Source of the DNA: Caprimulgus europaeus
Taxonomy: Eukaryota; Chordata; Aves; Caprimulgiformes; Caprimulgidae
Direction of reading: 5' to 3'
Length of the DNA stretch: 64,000 nucleotides
Assembly: GCA_907165065.1 (NCBI GenBank)
Contig: OU015527.1
Span: 24,689,686-24,753,685, forward strand
In this document: positions 1-13,326 of the stretch, in pieces
How the letters are laid out: each line of letters opens with the position of its first letter
Numbering within the stretch: the stretch's first letter is position 1
Position numbers and translations under genes: made by a program
Notes under the pieces: model-generated
Database searches by the model: none
Told to the model about the DNA's origin: nothing
The model's input: only the letters and a program-made list of their open reading frames with translations

Positions 1-352
1 TTATAAAAACACTTAGCTAACAAAATACTTCATATACACCATTTAAGTAATTTCAAGATTTTTCAGTGTAAATAAATGCATATTGTGCAAGATAGTGTCT
101 ATGACAAATTTATTTCACATCTTTGAACAGCTTATTAGACAAAATTTTAGCGAAGTTCTAGGAGCTTACATTGTTCCAGTTGGATCTCCAGCCTCCTTCT
201 GAGATGTTTGCATTCTTCAAGCAGGGATAAAACCCTTAACACATTGTCCTTTGTACAGTAACCTTAAGAGTCAGGAAGAGTTGCTAAGCAGCAAAACTTC
301 GTCTGCTTTCCTTTCCTTCCTGTCCAGTGATTTTTCTCCTCCATTTGAGGAG

Positions 353-376
353 AAAAAAAAAAAAAAAAAAAAAAAA
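353..376. repeat. Poly(A) tract, A24
   Basis: An uninterrupted run of 24 A. No retroposed sequence is recognisable upstream of it, so I call it a homopolymer rather than a retrogene tail. Confidence 0.95.
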
Positions 377-3000
377 GTCATAGGTTAAGCAAAGTAGTCT
401 TATAGAGCTTATTGTAATCACTAACACTGTATTAATTAGTAGCTGAAAACAGTTTTTTCTTGTCCTCAACTAAACCAAGACTTGGTTTATACAGCTCTGT
501 TACCTGAGGGTGAGAAATAAAACTTTTATTTCTTGCACTGTTCATTTGACTAGTTCAGTCAGTGTTCTGTTCAAAATGAAATATCTAATTAAGGATAGAG
601 GGCACAATCATGCTAAACACATTAAGGGTTTCAGTGTGAGAAAGTGGAAAACTGTAGCTTGTGAGATCCAGTCCAAAATACATATCTGCATTTTTGAGCT
701 TGATTGTTTTCACTCCTAATTAAATAACCTTGACTGTGCCTTTTTGAACTGCTTAGACTAGCTTTGCGTAAAACCAAACCAAGATGAAATCTCTATAGCC
801 CAAGATATATGTTCTGACCTATTTCAGTGATGTGCATTCATGCAACATGCAAACTTTAACCTTTAAGCAATTGTAGCAGTTAAGCAAGTAACAAACATAT
901 GGCTCTACAGCTCTCTCTCTTTCATTCCTTTTCTTCCTTCTCACTCTAATCAAACAAGGGCTACACTTCTCCTAACCTTATAGTACTGTTCTCAGCTGTA
1001 ATTATAATGAACTATATGCAATACAAGCTAATCTGTTTTCACTATTGCTACTGGTGAACTAGATATGGATAGGAGGATTTCCATATCTCAGAAGTGATCT
1101 TAAAGAGTCCATTCTTGATGTTCATTATGCCACATTAAGTTCAAGAAAGCTGAAAGTTCTCTTCTTTGGAACTATTTTTAATCAAGTGTTTGACTAAGGA
1201 TTAAAATATAATAAATTCTATGGTTTGGACATAAAGAAAGGATTATCGTATTTCAGACACCGATGAAATTAAGACATGAAATTAAATGAGGCAAAAAAAT
1301 CAGAAGGCAAAACCTCTTTGCTTCATATTAAACTTAGAAGACACGATCAAACAATATTGTACTATTATGTCATTACTTTCAGTGAATATGTTTTCTTTTA
1401 TGTTATTTTATTTTTCTGAAAGTTCATGACTGCAAAAGTTATAACATCAGATCAACATACCTAAAAGATCAGATAAAATTAGACAGAGGAAATGTTTTTA
1501 AACATACGAAGATACTGACTTTTTAAGATTAGTTTACTTGTCAAGGAATCCACAAAAAGTTCACTTCTATTTATGTTTTCATCATCTATAATAGTTATAA
1601 TAGATTGGCTTCTCTTTCTGACAGTTCACAGTACTACCTGAGTTTGCAAAAATTGAGACTATAACCTACACCACCCCCAAAAGTCCCAAGAAAAACAAAA
1701 ATGAAATATGCTTAGCTAACTGAGCTTTCAATTATCAAGTTCCCATACCATTACTCCTTCAGATGTTAGATGCCTGGCACCACCACAGTTCAGAAGTAGT
1801 ATATAGGAAGAGATCATATCTTGATGAATCAGCTATGCTTGCAGTATGTGAACTTCTTCCATTACAAAAGGAAAAGGTATCCCTGATTAGAAAGCAATGA
1901 TGTAAAACTAACATTAATATCCGAGAGATTTTCCTTATGATGATTACTTCTTCTTAATTCTATTCCTGAAAGTCTCCTACAAGTTATACTAAACTTGAGT
2001 CTGCAAAAAGAATACATTATACAATTTATATTGTTATGCTAGGTTAAAGACTCACTCAACATCTGCATATAATTCCACTTATAATTTTTACTTACTTAAT
2101 TTACAGCATTTTCTAGAAAGATGATGAGTCAAAGGCAGCTTGAGAGTCCCATAGGACAGTCAATCTCTAGGTTACCATCACTCATGATAAAGAGTCAATG
2201 TGTTTTAAACACTTTCTGAATTGTAAGAGATTTATTCAAGATTGAAATATTTTATACTTTAAACTGCAAGACATTTATATGCTGTAAGAATTCTCACATT
2301 TTAAATTTACTCTAAAGGAATAATATCTGAAAAGCATCAGTCGTTTAGTTTTAAAAAGAAATCTAACATTGTGTTTACTCATAGATGGGATGGATTGAAC
2401 ACCATTTTCTACTGCAGCTCTGTTCCTGCCTTTCAACAGTGAAAGCATTTATCTTTGGGGGCAAAATTCTTCCCAGGAAACTAAGAAGAAACATTGGCAG
2501 AAGGATACCTGCTTCAGCCTTGCACGGTTTATATGCTTTCTAAGTCTCTGCATGAGAAGGACGCTGGAATCTCCCTTTACAGAAGCAAGTAGTCAGAGAC
2601 AGGAAGGAATCCAAAACACAAAATTATAAAAAACAAAGCTACTATTCAACTTAATCTTCTAAATAAAGCTGAAACAATAACAAAAAAAAGTGGAGGCAAT
2701 CTTCGTATTTTAATTTTTTTTTTTTTTTCCTCAGAAGGCAGTGTCTTCAGCAGTGCATTTCATACTCATTGCAAGACTCTGATCCACTGACTTCAACAAC
2801 AGGTGATAGACTACATAAGAAGCCTTCAGTTCATGCTGAAGCAGAAGAGTTTTAAGCTTTTTTTTTCAGATCAGTGCAAATTTTATCTTACATATTTTTC
2901 AGATTCTTCACTACTTTCAGTTCTATAAAACTGAGGTACCTATTATTCTGTTTCAAACATGAATCAAAAAGATGATATAAACACTTTTCCCTGTACTTAC

Positions 3001-3341
3001 TTTCCCACCGCAGCCAAATCTGAGGGTTGGTGCCAGAATCAGACCTGTGTCTCAGAAGAGTAAAACCAGATGTTTTGCTGATGTAGATCGACCACCTCCG
3101 GTTCATAAACAGGATCATTTAAAGGTAACTTAGGTATCTCTTCATAACAAAGCAGGCAGAAATTACCAGCTCTGATCTTTAGGTCTGGACACCCAGTATT
3201 GCTCATTTTCTGTAGCTTTGCAGAGTTTCCAGAACCCCATAGTGCAGACGGCTGCTTCAGACAGCTGAAGTACAAGTTAGTATTGCATTTATGCCAGCCA
3301 GAAACTGCTGTGTGCCTGGGAGATTTCTTAGCTGCCCTCAG
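3001..3341 (-). other. Exon-like segment (speculative)
   Basis: On the minus strand a CACAG acceptor-like site precedes position 3341, and a strong donor-like GTAAGTA begins at 3000. Between them lies 341 bp with somewhat higher GC than its surroundings. An ATG at 3359 opens a 106-codon frame that ends at 3039, still inside the segment, so a coding exon would need a different frame or an earlier donor. The protein matches no family I know. A non-coding RNA exon is as likely as chance. Only the splice-like signals are seen; everything else is inference. Confidence 0.12.
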
Positions 3342-5413
3342 CTGTGCAAATGGATCCAAATGAGAGTGAGAACCAGGCCAACTAAATTGTCATAAAATTG
3401 CCATTAAAGAATTATACAATTCTTCATTAAGTCCTTGGCTTCCTATTCATAATTACAGATCTGTGGGTAAGCAGAATAAATTGAGCATTTCCAGCTAAAT
3501 TACTCCAGGTGTTATTAAACTAATATGATGTAACTGACATGTAGCTTATTGCTTATTGTCCCCCAGGGCCTGCCTGGAGACAACATGTTGTATTTCCTGA
3601 GGCAAATACGATGGGGAAAATATTTTAATGAAAAAAATTGAAAGTTTTATGTAGCATTTTAATACCAAAAATTCAAAACACACTTTTGTATTTTATGAAT
3701 AAAATTCCTTGGTGTGAAACAGAAAACACAATTAAGATATTTGAACTGTGGAGGATTTGTTAAACACAAAAAAATAAAATAATGAAGGTTAATGTGCAAC
3801 TAAATGAAAGGAATACACCTCCAGAGAGAATTATTCATAACAAGGAATAGTTAGCCTGTTCACAAAGACCCTGCCAATACACACCTCCATAGATGCACTT
3901 AACTTATTATGAGGAACAGGTTTGATACTGGGAAGAGCTAATAGAACTAATGAATGCTTTGTGCTTGCACTGAGAGATCATGACAACCCAAGAAAATATG
4001 TTGCTGGCCCTGAAGGAAGCTGTGGTGGCTGCAATGCAGCACTGCTGGTATTCCAACTTGAAGAGCATTACATTTTGAATATCTACTGGTTATCAAAGTG
4101 CAAAAAATATTATTTAGTCTGTTTCATAGCAATAAGATCTGACCCAAGGTTGCATAAGGTTCAGTTGAGGAGTTCTGGATAAGATGTAAAAGGAGGAGCA
4201 GTTACTTTAAAAGAAAAAAAATCTTCTGCCACAATTCATTTTTATTTATTATTTGAAATTATTATAATTTGTTTATCATATAATTACCACATATACCATT
4301 TCCCAAATCATAATTATATTGGTGTACTTCTCAGCTTCCCACAGGAGTATTTCAGATTTTCATCATTAACATTAATTGAAATATTACCATATGACTTTGT
4401 GAGCATAAGAAACTATAATGGCTTTTTGAACAGGGTTCTAAATTCATTTTCCTTCTATACCTTCCCAAGAGAACAAGTTATTTGCTGGTGACAAACATGG
4501 CCTCGCACACCTTTGCATCCACATGTATATATGCTTTTTCCAAGAAGACAGAATTCAAGAATCAGCAAAGAACTGCAAAAATGTTTCTTGTCATTCCAAT
4601 TCAGTAGCAGTGGCAGCAAAAGACAGCCTAGCCAAATTACACAAGTCTCACATACATACCAGAAGATATGTCAGATTCCTGGCTGGTGGTCCATCTTTTC
4701 CAAACAGAATAAGTTTGTTCTGAGAGTATGAGACTGACAATAAACTGAATAACTTCTATTTCCATGGTGAGTGCTGCCATGGTCACAGACTGACGCCTGT
4801 ATTTCACACCAAAAGACATAAAGTAAAAACTGCCTTTTACTTCTTTGAACATAGGAATTACATATTCAGAATAAGTACAGTACAAATTATATCTTCTATG
4901 GATTCAGAATAGAGAATGAGTCACAGGATTGAGTAAACACTGTCATGCACTTCTTTGATTAAAATATCACCAATTCCAGTAATATATTGGTAAATTATTA
5001 AATGGCAAACTCCTGTGGGGATTTTAGTTTGAGACTACTTAGCAACAAACCTAGACTTCTTTTATTCTGTTTACTGAATATATAAATAAATTGCAGTATC
5101 TGCTATAAAGCTGATCAAAACAGTTACGGATGAGAAATGTCATAATTTCAAACTAGGGAAATCTTGAGAAACATGTCAGTTTATATTAAAATGTCAGTGG
5201 TAAGCTGGGGAATTCAGAGAAGAAAAAAACATACCAAAACAAATCTTTCAAGATTTTTGTAGGCAACATTTGTACAGGGGAGGAGGAAATAACATGAATC
5301 ATGTCTGTACTCTCAGTCAAGCAGAACAAGAACTAGTTCAGTCTCTGAGTCCCACATAAATACCAATGTCATCAGTCTATTAGTTATTGTAGGACTTACT
5401 TCTCTCCTCCATT

Positions 5414-5439
5414 AAAAAAAAAAAAAAAAAAAAAAAAAA
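5414..5439. repeat. Poly(A) tract, A26
   Basis: An uninterrupted run of 26 A. No recognisable element is attached to it. Confidence 0.95.
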
Positions 5440-6340
5440 GGATAAGTAAATAAACAGACAAACTGGACTCTTTTGTGCAAATTTGTGTAAAGGCGGGTTA
5501 TGAAATCTCATTTTTTGACACAATGGAATTTCTAAAACAAAAGATCCTAATATTCCTCTTTTCTCCAAGCCTATTCAATACAACTGCAGAAAACAGGGAA
5601 AGGGTGAAAATCAAAATCAACACCTAGCAGCTTTTAAGTAGAGCTATTATACTTCTTAGCCCAGCGTGCATTACTGCATAGTGCACATAACTGTAAGATC
5701 TGATCTTTGTTATGACTTCTTGTATGGAATAGAGGAGAATGCAGCTTGTATTTCCTGTCCATATGCATGGTTTCAAAATTGTGGTTCCCACTTTCAAAAT
5801 CATTGGTGCATTGATCAGGCTGTACACCACTGAGTCCACCTCCAAGATCTCACAAATTGCTTGTACCCAATGAGACCATCAGATAGAAGAAGGAAGTGTT
5901 GAGTCTGCACCAATGAAGCTTAGTTGCCAGTATTTGGAGAATAAATATCTAAATGACCAAAAAAAAAACCCAAACAGTTAAGTTCTCACCTACGACAAAG
6001 TCATCCCAGATCTGGCAGATACTTGACAGTATGGTGACTTGACAGTAGCCTCACTACAGTGAGAAGGTGCCTTGAATAGATCAGAATTAGTAACCAAACA
6101 TTCTTTGGAGAGAAAAACCTCAATTTGCACAACAACTTATCAGCACAAGCCAAATCTGACTTTTGTAAACCATATGCTCCTATGATGATTTCCTTTCCTG
6201 ACTCATAGAGCCCAGCTCATGCCAAAACAGCCTGAATTAAGGACCTTGAAGACTTCAGTTCTCATAAATATTCTGCTCACTCTACAAGGAGGATGAGTGT
6301 CCATGGGACCCATTTAAGATTCATATGTTATATTTTTACT

Positions 6341-6372
6341 AAATAAATGAATAAATAAATAAATAAATAAAA
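6341..6372. repeat. (AAAT)n microsatellite
   Basis: Roughly eight units of AAAT/AATA with one substituted unit (AATG). It is a simple sequence repeat of the kind that varies in length between individuals. Confidence 0.9.
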
Positions 6373-7372
6373 TTAAAATAGCTCAAATATTTTAGCAAAA
6401 GAACAGAAAAGAAAAACGCCACTTCTAATGTCTCCTAGCATTAGTACTATCATATTGGCAATGTAGGCAAGATAAGAGTACATGGATGCTACAGGATATC
6501 AGAACAGGTGATATTCAGATAAAATAAAAATCTGCACATCTTCCACTGACCACTAGACTTGGTTGATTCTCTTTATATTTAAACTTAATTCCTTTTCCTT
6601 TTACATTATAGATGGGTTTAGAAGAAGTTGTTAATTTGCTTCCAGATAAACAGGGAACCTGCAAATATTTCTTTCCAAATTTTGGCTGCATTTCTGAGTA
6701 TATTATCACCTATTATGTACATGGACCACCTGAATGATCATCTTTTATTCTGACAAATATATTTCTAATGCAGCAAATACAGCATTTGTTGGTAAAATAG
6801 CTACACTCTGAATCTTTTATTTTGTGAATATTTTAGGTATATTATTTTGTGATTATGAACCCTGTAACTTAAAACCTCTGTAATTTAAACGACTATTTCT
6901 CTTTTCTTGTCCTGGAAATGCTCTAAAACAAAGAGAGAAAAGAGGGGAAGACAGATTAATCTTTAAACGCTATGTTAGAATCCAATGTCAGATTTTAAAG
7001 GTCTTATGTTGGAGGAGGAAATTAATTATAATTTATATATACACTATGACAAGTGATAATATTAAAAACATGTATACTTTTATAGGCAGTCAAATTCATG
7101 CATTTAACATAATTCTTCTGATATGCACATAGGAAGAATATGCAAATATTACCTTTTTTCAGTTGTATACAGTCCTGGTGCTGTATCTCGTTTCATTGTA
7201 AACTTTAAAAATAAGAGATAGACAAATAAACATTGAGTTTCTGGGAGTCATTTTTGCATAGGAAAGAGATTATCATAGTGAAGGTATAGAAATAGTTGCA
7301 GCTGTCCATCCACACATCTATCCTGTCTTGCTGTAAGTAAGAAATACGGGAAATAAACATGCAATTTTAGTA

Positions 7373-7426
7373 CCTTTTCTTTCTTTCTCCTTCCTCTTCT
7401 CTTCCCTTTTCCTTCTTTTCCTTCCT
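7373..7426 (+). repeat. Polypyrimidine tract, 54 bp
   Basis: 54 consecutive C or T bases without a purine, roughly two thirds T. Such mirror-prone pyrimidine tracts can adopt triplex structures. There is no sign that it serves as a splice-site tract for a recognisable exon. Confidence 0.85.
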
Positions 7427-8950
7427 GGCTATGTGTGTAAGAGGATTTTCTTTCTGTGTGTTGTATCAAACTATCTATCTGTTTGACAAGTACTCAGTAC
7501 CACTTTTTTCTCGGTTTCAGTAACACAAGTAAACACGGTTCATTCTGCTGATTTCCCAAGTGAATCCAAAAGAGTGATGTAAACTCCAGTGTTTAAATCC
7601 AAACCTTAGCATGTGATAAAAGTGCTGAAGAGCTATCAGGTAATACTATTGGCCTCATTCATCTGCTAAATTAAAGGAAATAAAGAAATAGTAAGTAAAC
7701 TATGAATGTTGTAACAAATGTCTGCCACATGACATTCTGGAGTTGTTTATCTTTTGGATATTTCAATTTTACTTACAATTTTATTTTCTTATATTTTCTT
7801 TAACACTCCTATTTGATTTTGAGAAAATGTAATCCCTACACAATCTCAATTTGTTGAACTCCTGGGATTGTCACTAAATGCTTAACTCTGTCACCAGTAA
7901 ATCTACGGGCATCTGCCATCTTGGCTGGTTATATGCTATCAACAGTGCATTTCCATGCTTCTTCGGTCTACCCTCTTTGTAGCTCTGAAGCCGCATGGAA
8001 TTCAGGTTCATGAGCCATCCAAGTGATACTGTCATGACAGGGATCTATCACATGAGGAGCACTTACCTGATGGAAAATCTAAAGCTGTAACTAAGAAGAA
8101 GTAGCAGATGCTGTGGAAAAAAAAACAGTAAAAAAAAAAAATAATTTTTAAAAAGTTTCTAAGGTCAATACCACAAAACTGTCCTATATCTTAGATGAAT
8201 ATCTAGCCCACTCCCATCCTGTAGGGGATCATAAGCCACCAAAGAGCTATTCTCATCTCTGTCCCAGTACTGCCCAATTCTTGACACCAGGGTGATGGAC
8301 TATTCCTGATCTATTGTCCTGTGTATTTTCCAATATACAGAAAAATAAGACGCCTGTTGATGATAGATTGCACTATTTGAGAACAACAAAACAGAAACTG
8401 AAATGATTAGGTTAAATCCATACCCTGAATAGAAAAGTGCCTAAAGAGCAGGTGCATTTCTGTCCTTTTGCTTACAGCTCCTGTTATTGTGGTTTCCCTC
8501 TGTCTCCTGTGCAAATCTTATTGCTGCCCTAATCCCCTTTCTCTGCCAGTTTATCTCGTAGTTTTTCAGCATGCCTACTCTTGGCAATACAAATTCTGTC
8601 TTCCCATGCTTCATTCAGCAAGCACCTCACTGATCAATAAGACAGCCACTCCCCTGCACAGGAGTCACAAGACAGAGCAGCCCTGATCAAATGCCAGTTT
8701 ACGTTTCCACACTCTCAGTATTAGTCTGTACAACATCTCCTGGAAACCTAGAGGAAAAATTACAGAAAAGGCCTTGCTTGTCTCCTGAACAGAAAATGCC
8801 TGCTTCACTCAGCCCGCAATAGCTCTGTGGAAGTCCAGCATGCTCACAACAATCAACGTTGTTTTTAAGCAGAATTTAGCAGTCACAGAATCACAGAATC
8901 ACAGAATGTTAGGGATTGGAAGAGACCTCAAAAGATCATCTAGTCCACAC

Positions 8951-9442
8951 CTACATGCAATCAGACAAGAAGGCATCCAGGCTGGTCTTGAATGTCTCCA
9001 GAGAAGGAGACTCCACAACCTCCCTGGGCAGCCTGTTCCAGTGCTCTGTTATCCTCACAGTAAAGAAGTTCCTCCTCAAATTCAAGCAGAACCTCCTCTG
9101 TTCCAGCTTACACCCATTACCCCTTGTCCTATCATTGGACACCACTGTGAAGAGCCTGGCTCCATCCTCTTGACGCTCAACCTTCAAATATTTATAAACG
9201 TTAATAAGGTCCGCCCCCAGCCTCCTCTTCTCCAAGCTAAAGGGGCCCAGCTCCCTCAGCTGTTCCTCGTAAGGGTGATGCTCCACTCCCTTCATCATCT
9301 TGGTGGCTCTGTGCAGGACTCTCTCAAGCAGTTCCCTGTCCTTCTTGAACTGTGGGGCCCAGAACTGGACACAATATTCCAGATGCGGCCTCACCAGGGC
9401 AGAGTAGAGGGGAAGGAGAACCTCTCTCGACCTACTAACCAC
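8951..9442 (-). pseudogene. CR1 ORF2 fragment: C-terminal domain
   Basis: A 163-codon frame with the conserved CR1 ORF2 C-terminus. [20 protein letters not shown] lies at about residues 10-29, followed by [16 protein letters not shown] and the ending [20 protein letters not shown] before the natural stop. The stop sits about 70 bp from the 3' tail, the usual spacing in this family. This part is full length relative to other CR1 copies. Plus-strand frames over the same region, including a 331-codon one, are antisense shadows. Confidence 0.93.
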
Positions 9443-9852
9443 ATCCCTCTAATGCACACCAGGATGCCATTGGCCTTCCTGGCCACAAGGGCACAGTGCT
9501 GGCTCATGGTCATCCTGCTGTCCACCAGGATTCCCAGATCCCTTTCCCCTACAGTGCTTTCTAACAGATCACTCCCCAACCTATCCTGGAACCCGGGGTT
9601 GTTCCTGCCCAGGTGCCACACCCTAGATTTGCCCTTATTATATTTCATTAAATTTTTCCCTGCCCAGCTCTCCAGCCTGTCCAGGTCTCTCTGGATGACA
9701 GCACAGCCTTCTGGCATGTCAGCCACTCCTCTCAGCTTGGTGTCATCAGCAAACTTGCTGACAGTGCACTCTGTTCCCTCATCCAGGTCATTGATGAATA
9801 TATTGAATAGTACTGGTCCTAGTACTGACCCTTGAGGGACTCCAATAGACAC
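9391..9852 (-). pseudogene. CR1 ORF2 fragment: RT palm with FADD
   Basis: A 153-codon frame continuing the RT. It has [19 protein letters not shown] (block 4) near the start and the catalytic KFADDTKL (block 5) at about residues 33-40, so the polymerase Asp pair is intact. It then runs through the thumb region ([20 protein letters not shown]). It drifts out of the family frame near its end, around 9440, where the next frame takes over: a frameshift. The catalytic core reads well, but the copy cannot make a full protein. Confidence 0.93.
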
Positions 9853-9858
9853 AGGTCT

Positions 9859-10296
9859 CTAACTAGACTCTGCCCCATTGACCATCACTCTCTGGCTTCT
9901 TCCCACCAGCCAGTTAACAGTCCATCTCACTATCTGACCATCCAACCCAGACCTCCTCAATTTGTCAGTGAGGATGCTGTGGGAGACCGTGTCAAACAGC
10001 TTGCTGAAATCAAGATAGACCACATCCACTGCTTTGCCATCATCTAGCCACCTGGTTATGTTTTCATGAAAGTCTAGACGGTTGGTTAAACATGACTTCC
10101 CCTTGGTGAAGCCACGTTGACTGCCCCTAATGACCCTCTTATCCTTGATATGCCTTGAGATGGCACCAAGGATAAGTCGTTCCATCACCTTCCCAGGGAT
10201 GGAGGTGAGGCTGACTGGTCTGTAGTTACCCGGGTCCTCCTTCTTGCCCTGTTTGAAGATTGCAGTGACATTTGCCTTCCTCCAGTCCTCAGGCAC
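9859..10296 (-). pseudogene. CR1 ORF2 fragment: reverse transcriptase, N-terminal half
   Basis: A 145-codon frame carrying the first RT blocks: PEDWRKANVTAIFK at the start, NYRPVSLTS (block 2, about residues 25-33), GFTKGKSC (block 2a), and DVVYLDFSKLFDTV (block 3, the first catalytic Asp, about residues 91-104). The enzyme would copy CR1 RNA at a nicked genomic target. The frame ends in a stop right after NGAESS, directly before the GVPQGS block that continues in the next frame, so one nonsense change separates the two halves. FSKLFDTV departs slightly from the usual FSKAFDTV. Confidence 0.93.
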
Positions 10297-10299
10297 CTC

Positions 10300-10826
10300 T
10301 CACGTTCCCCATGACTTAGCAAAGATGATGGAGAGTGGTCTAGCAATGACCTCAGCCAGCTCCCTCAACACCCGTGGGTGCATCCCATCCGGACCCATAG
10401 ATTTATGGTCCAGATTGCTTAATTGGTCCCTGACCCAATCCTCATCAACTGAGGCAAACTCCTCCATTGTCCTGACTCCCTCTGGGGCCTCAGGGGTACG
10501 GAGCTCCTCAGGACAGCTTCCAGCAGAGTAGACAGAGGCAAAGAAGGCAATCAGTAACTCTGCCTTCTCTGTATCCTCTGTCACCAGGGCACCCACCTCA
10601 TTCATCAGTGGGCCTACATTGCCTGTAGTGTTGGCTTTATCTGCCATGGATTTGAAGAAGCTCTCCTGTTATCCTTGACCCCTCTGACAAGGTCTAATTC
10701 TAAGGAGGCCTTCGCTTTCCTAGTTGCCTCCCTACATCCTCTGACAACATCCTTATATTCTTTCCAAGTGGGAAGTCTCTGATAAGTTTTTTCTGATGTA
10801 TGGGCTGAAATTTCAGACAGTTGCAC
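10300..10826 (-). pseudogene. CR1 ORF2 fragment: endonuclease-RT linker region
   Basis: Two overlapping minus-strand frames (10614-10826 and 10300-10647) together cover the part of CR1 ORF2 between the endonuclease and the reverse transcriptase. The upstream frame contains TWKEYKDVVRGCREATRKAK, typical of the linker; the downstream one contains the [16 protein letters not shown] stretch and the FAKSW motif just before the RT domain. The change of frame near 10620-10650 is a frameshift, and a stop closes the second frame at 10300 just before the RT. The first ~25 codons of the upstream frame lie outside the element and are unrelated sequence. Non-functional. Confidence 0.85.
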
Positions 10827-13282
10827 TTGTTAAATCTGGACAATGTTTCTTATAATCTCAAAGGACATTTTCTCTATACTCAGTAGCTTGAATATTAGTA
10901 AAGGACACCTTTGCTAATATAAATGCCATAATCACATATACTTTGGCTGTTCTATTATGCCCTTTAAACAAAGGGATGCAACCAGCATGAAAATTCTGTC
11001 CAAAATGGTTAAAACCTGGCAAGTTTTTAAGCTGAGGTGAAGGGTCCCATAATAGATACCATTACCAAATTAACATTAGGTGTCATTGTCGGTGCCATCT
11101 GTTGCTTAAAGCCCTTTCAGGAAGAAAAATTTGTACAATGCTGATGCAGCATTTTGTTTTAGACAAAAATAGGTCATGATATAAATGACAAGTAAGAACA
11201 AAATGCTGGGTGGTTTTGGTTTGCTTATTGTTTTGGTTTGGTTTTTTTCCTGATTTTGTGGAAACATAATGCTGTACATATCTGTACATCTGCCTCAGAA
11301 ACGCAATAATTAATTTCTCTGTCTTCCACTGAACCCTTGCACAATGCTAATGGCATAATCCTCTACTAGAGTAGGCACTTAAATATAGAAGCTCAAGTTT
11401 TCTGACCTCTGCAGCTTCTATTTCACATGGATATCAAATTTACCTATCAGCTTCAAATTCCAAACACAGTGTGCCACTTCAGTACTGTCTAGTGCTGGAC
11501 TTTGCACAAGCCACGTTTTTACTTCTTTTTGTCTGTTTGGTAACAGAAGATGACTCAATTATAAACAAGTAGATCAAAGGCTTAAAAACTTGGAAATTAA
11601 GGGGGAAAAAACCTTGGATTTATGTATTCATTTTCTTGCAATTTTATAGTTTTTCTTGTCTTCCCAAACTATTATTACTGCTGTTAGAAACTGATTGTTA
11701 GACTCTAGAAACATATAACATGCACAAAACAAAAGCTACTTGAAAATATTCCATAAATGGAGGGAGGTAATGGTTAGCAGTTTAACTGTCTAATGCCTGT
11801 GAGGATTATTATCATTGGGATGTATAACCCCATTTTTGCTCTTTCCCAGAAAATCTGAATGATCTTATAGCGAACAGTTATTGACATTACAAAAAGAAGT
11901 GGCCCAATTGCTTCTACCTGACATCCTTATTAACCATATAAGTCTAATCAAATACAGAAGATTCTTGTAAATGAACTAGCACAGACTGACCTGAGGCCTT
12001 GTTTTAATATTGCAAACATTAGCAGCTGCGTGGAGCCTCTAGAAAGAAAACTGCTAGAAACTTAAACCTTTCTTTAATTCTGCCTTTTTTTTTGTGAAAA
12101 TTAAGGTACACATGTTTTTATCTTTCTATACCTAATCAAATACAGGTGCAGAGGAGCCAAATGGGGAAAATGAAAACAAAAGAGATACTGTAGTTTTAAT
12201 GTTTATTGAGGATGTAAGTCTGTCTCATAAAATGATAGACACTAAGTCACTAGGCTTTCATAAATTGTCTCTTTGTCAAATTAGAAAGTATTAAGGTCTT
12301 AAACTACTCCCCATTGTCTTGTAAAATAACTTGATACACAAGGATGTAGCTAATGTCATATGTCTGTAAGAAAACTTCTAGTAAAATAGTTTATACTACT
12401 CTAGTTAATTTCAGAATAAAATTCTGCGTTTTTCAAAAAACATTATAAAAATTAGGGTCATATAAATTTCTGGAAAATTAAATCTCTTCACTGGAACTAA
12501 ACATACTTCAATGTACCTATTTATAAAATCTTACATATTTATAAAATAAAATAAAAACAAAAGCTAACAAAATGATATGAAGAAATTTCTTTAAATACCT
12601 TCTGTTTCATATCAAATGTTGTTGGCATGCAAAAATGAATATTTGTTTCTTTTCAGAAACTGTCAGCCTACTAGTTCCCTTATATTTTACTTAAGTTTCA
12701 CACAGTGATAGGTTTTGCAACCAGTAAGACACCTATTACATGTCTACTTTATGAAATGGGAATTCTTTGCATCTCCCTTGTCCAAATGTATGTTCTATCT
12801 CAGTCCAATCTTCATGTTAATACAAAACCAAGATATAACCATTCTTCTACTTAAGCCAAACCCTGCTTCTTAGTGCAAAAGAAAAAAAAAAATGTTAGGA
12901 ACACAGACTAGAAAAAAAAATGCTCTCTCACATCACTGAATGAGAGCATGGGGGCACCTGGTCTATAGGCAAGGCAGTCTTACATGTGACACATCTAACG
13001 CACTTCTACTCCCTTAACTTTTGATTAAGAGGGTTCTCAATCATAGGTCAGCATTGTTGTCTTCAGTCTAAATTCTAAATACCTTTCTACCATTCAAAAT
13101 CTTCACTGCCATGTCAGACATTGACTCCAGATCTGAGCAGCCAAAGATTCCAAGGTAAATATGTGATGGACTTTGATGTCTGAAAATACAGATACAGGAT
13201 ATTAAATATCTAGGATGTAAGAGAGAGTAGCCATTTTTTATATATAAATTCTTATTACTGTGTTCCTAACATAATTACATAA

Positions 13283-13326
13283 CAAAAAAAAAAAAACAAA
13301 AAAACCAACCAAACAAAAAAAAAAAA
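13283..13326 (+). repeat. A-rich simple sequence
   Basis: A runs interrupted by single C and CCAACC, about 44 bp. Confidence 0.85.

Larger units (their letters stand above)
1..8882. other. AT-rich stretch without recognisable gene
   Basis: No reading frame here resembles a known protein and none exceeds about 106 codons. The stretch holds homopolymer runs (A24 at 353, T15 at 2714, A26 at 5414), an (AAAT)n repeat at 6341 and a polypyrimidine tract at 7373. I recognise no interspersed repeat. A weak exon-like segment at 3001-3341 on the minus strand is listed separately. The stretch could be intronic or intergenic; the sequence does not decide. Confidence 0.6.
8883..10800 (-). mobile_element. 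CR1 LINE, 5'-truncated, best-preserved copy
   Basis: A non-LTR retrotransposon of the CR1 family on the minus strand. The 3' end lies at the low coordinate and consists of three tandem copies of the octamer-type tail (read on plus as TCACAGAA), the CR1 hallmark in place of poly(A). Immediately inside is the conserved CR1 3' untranslated region. The remaining ~1.9 kb carries the reverse transcriptase and C-terminal part of ORF2. ORF1 and the endonuclease are absent through 5' truncation near 10800, as is usual for CR1. No target-site duplication is visible, also normal for CR1. Long readable stretches suggest a younger copy than the others in this window. Confidence 0.97.

Noticed and set aside
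8840-9835. 331-codon plus-strand reading frame, the longest in the window
   Set aside because: It is antisense to the CR1 ORF2 C-terminal and RT region; its Pro/Leu/Ser-rich composition is what the reverse complement of CR1 gives.
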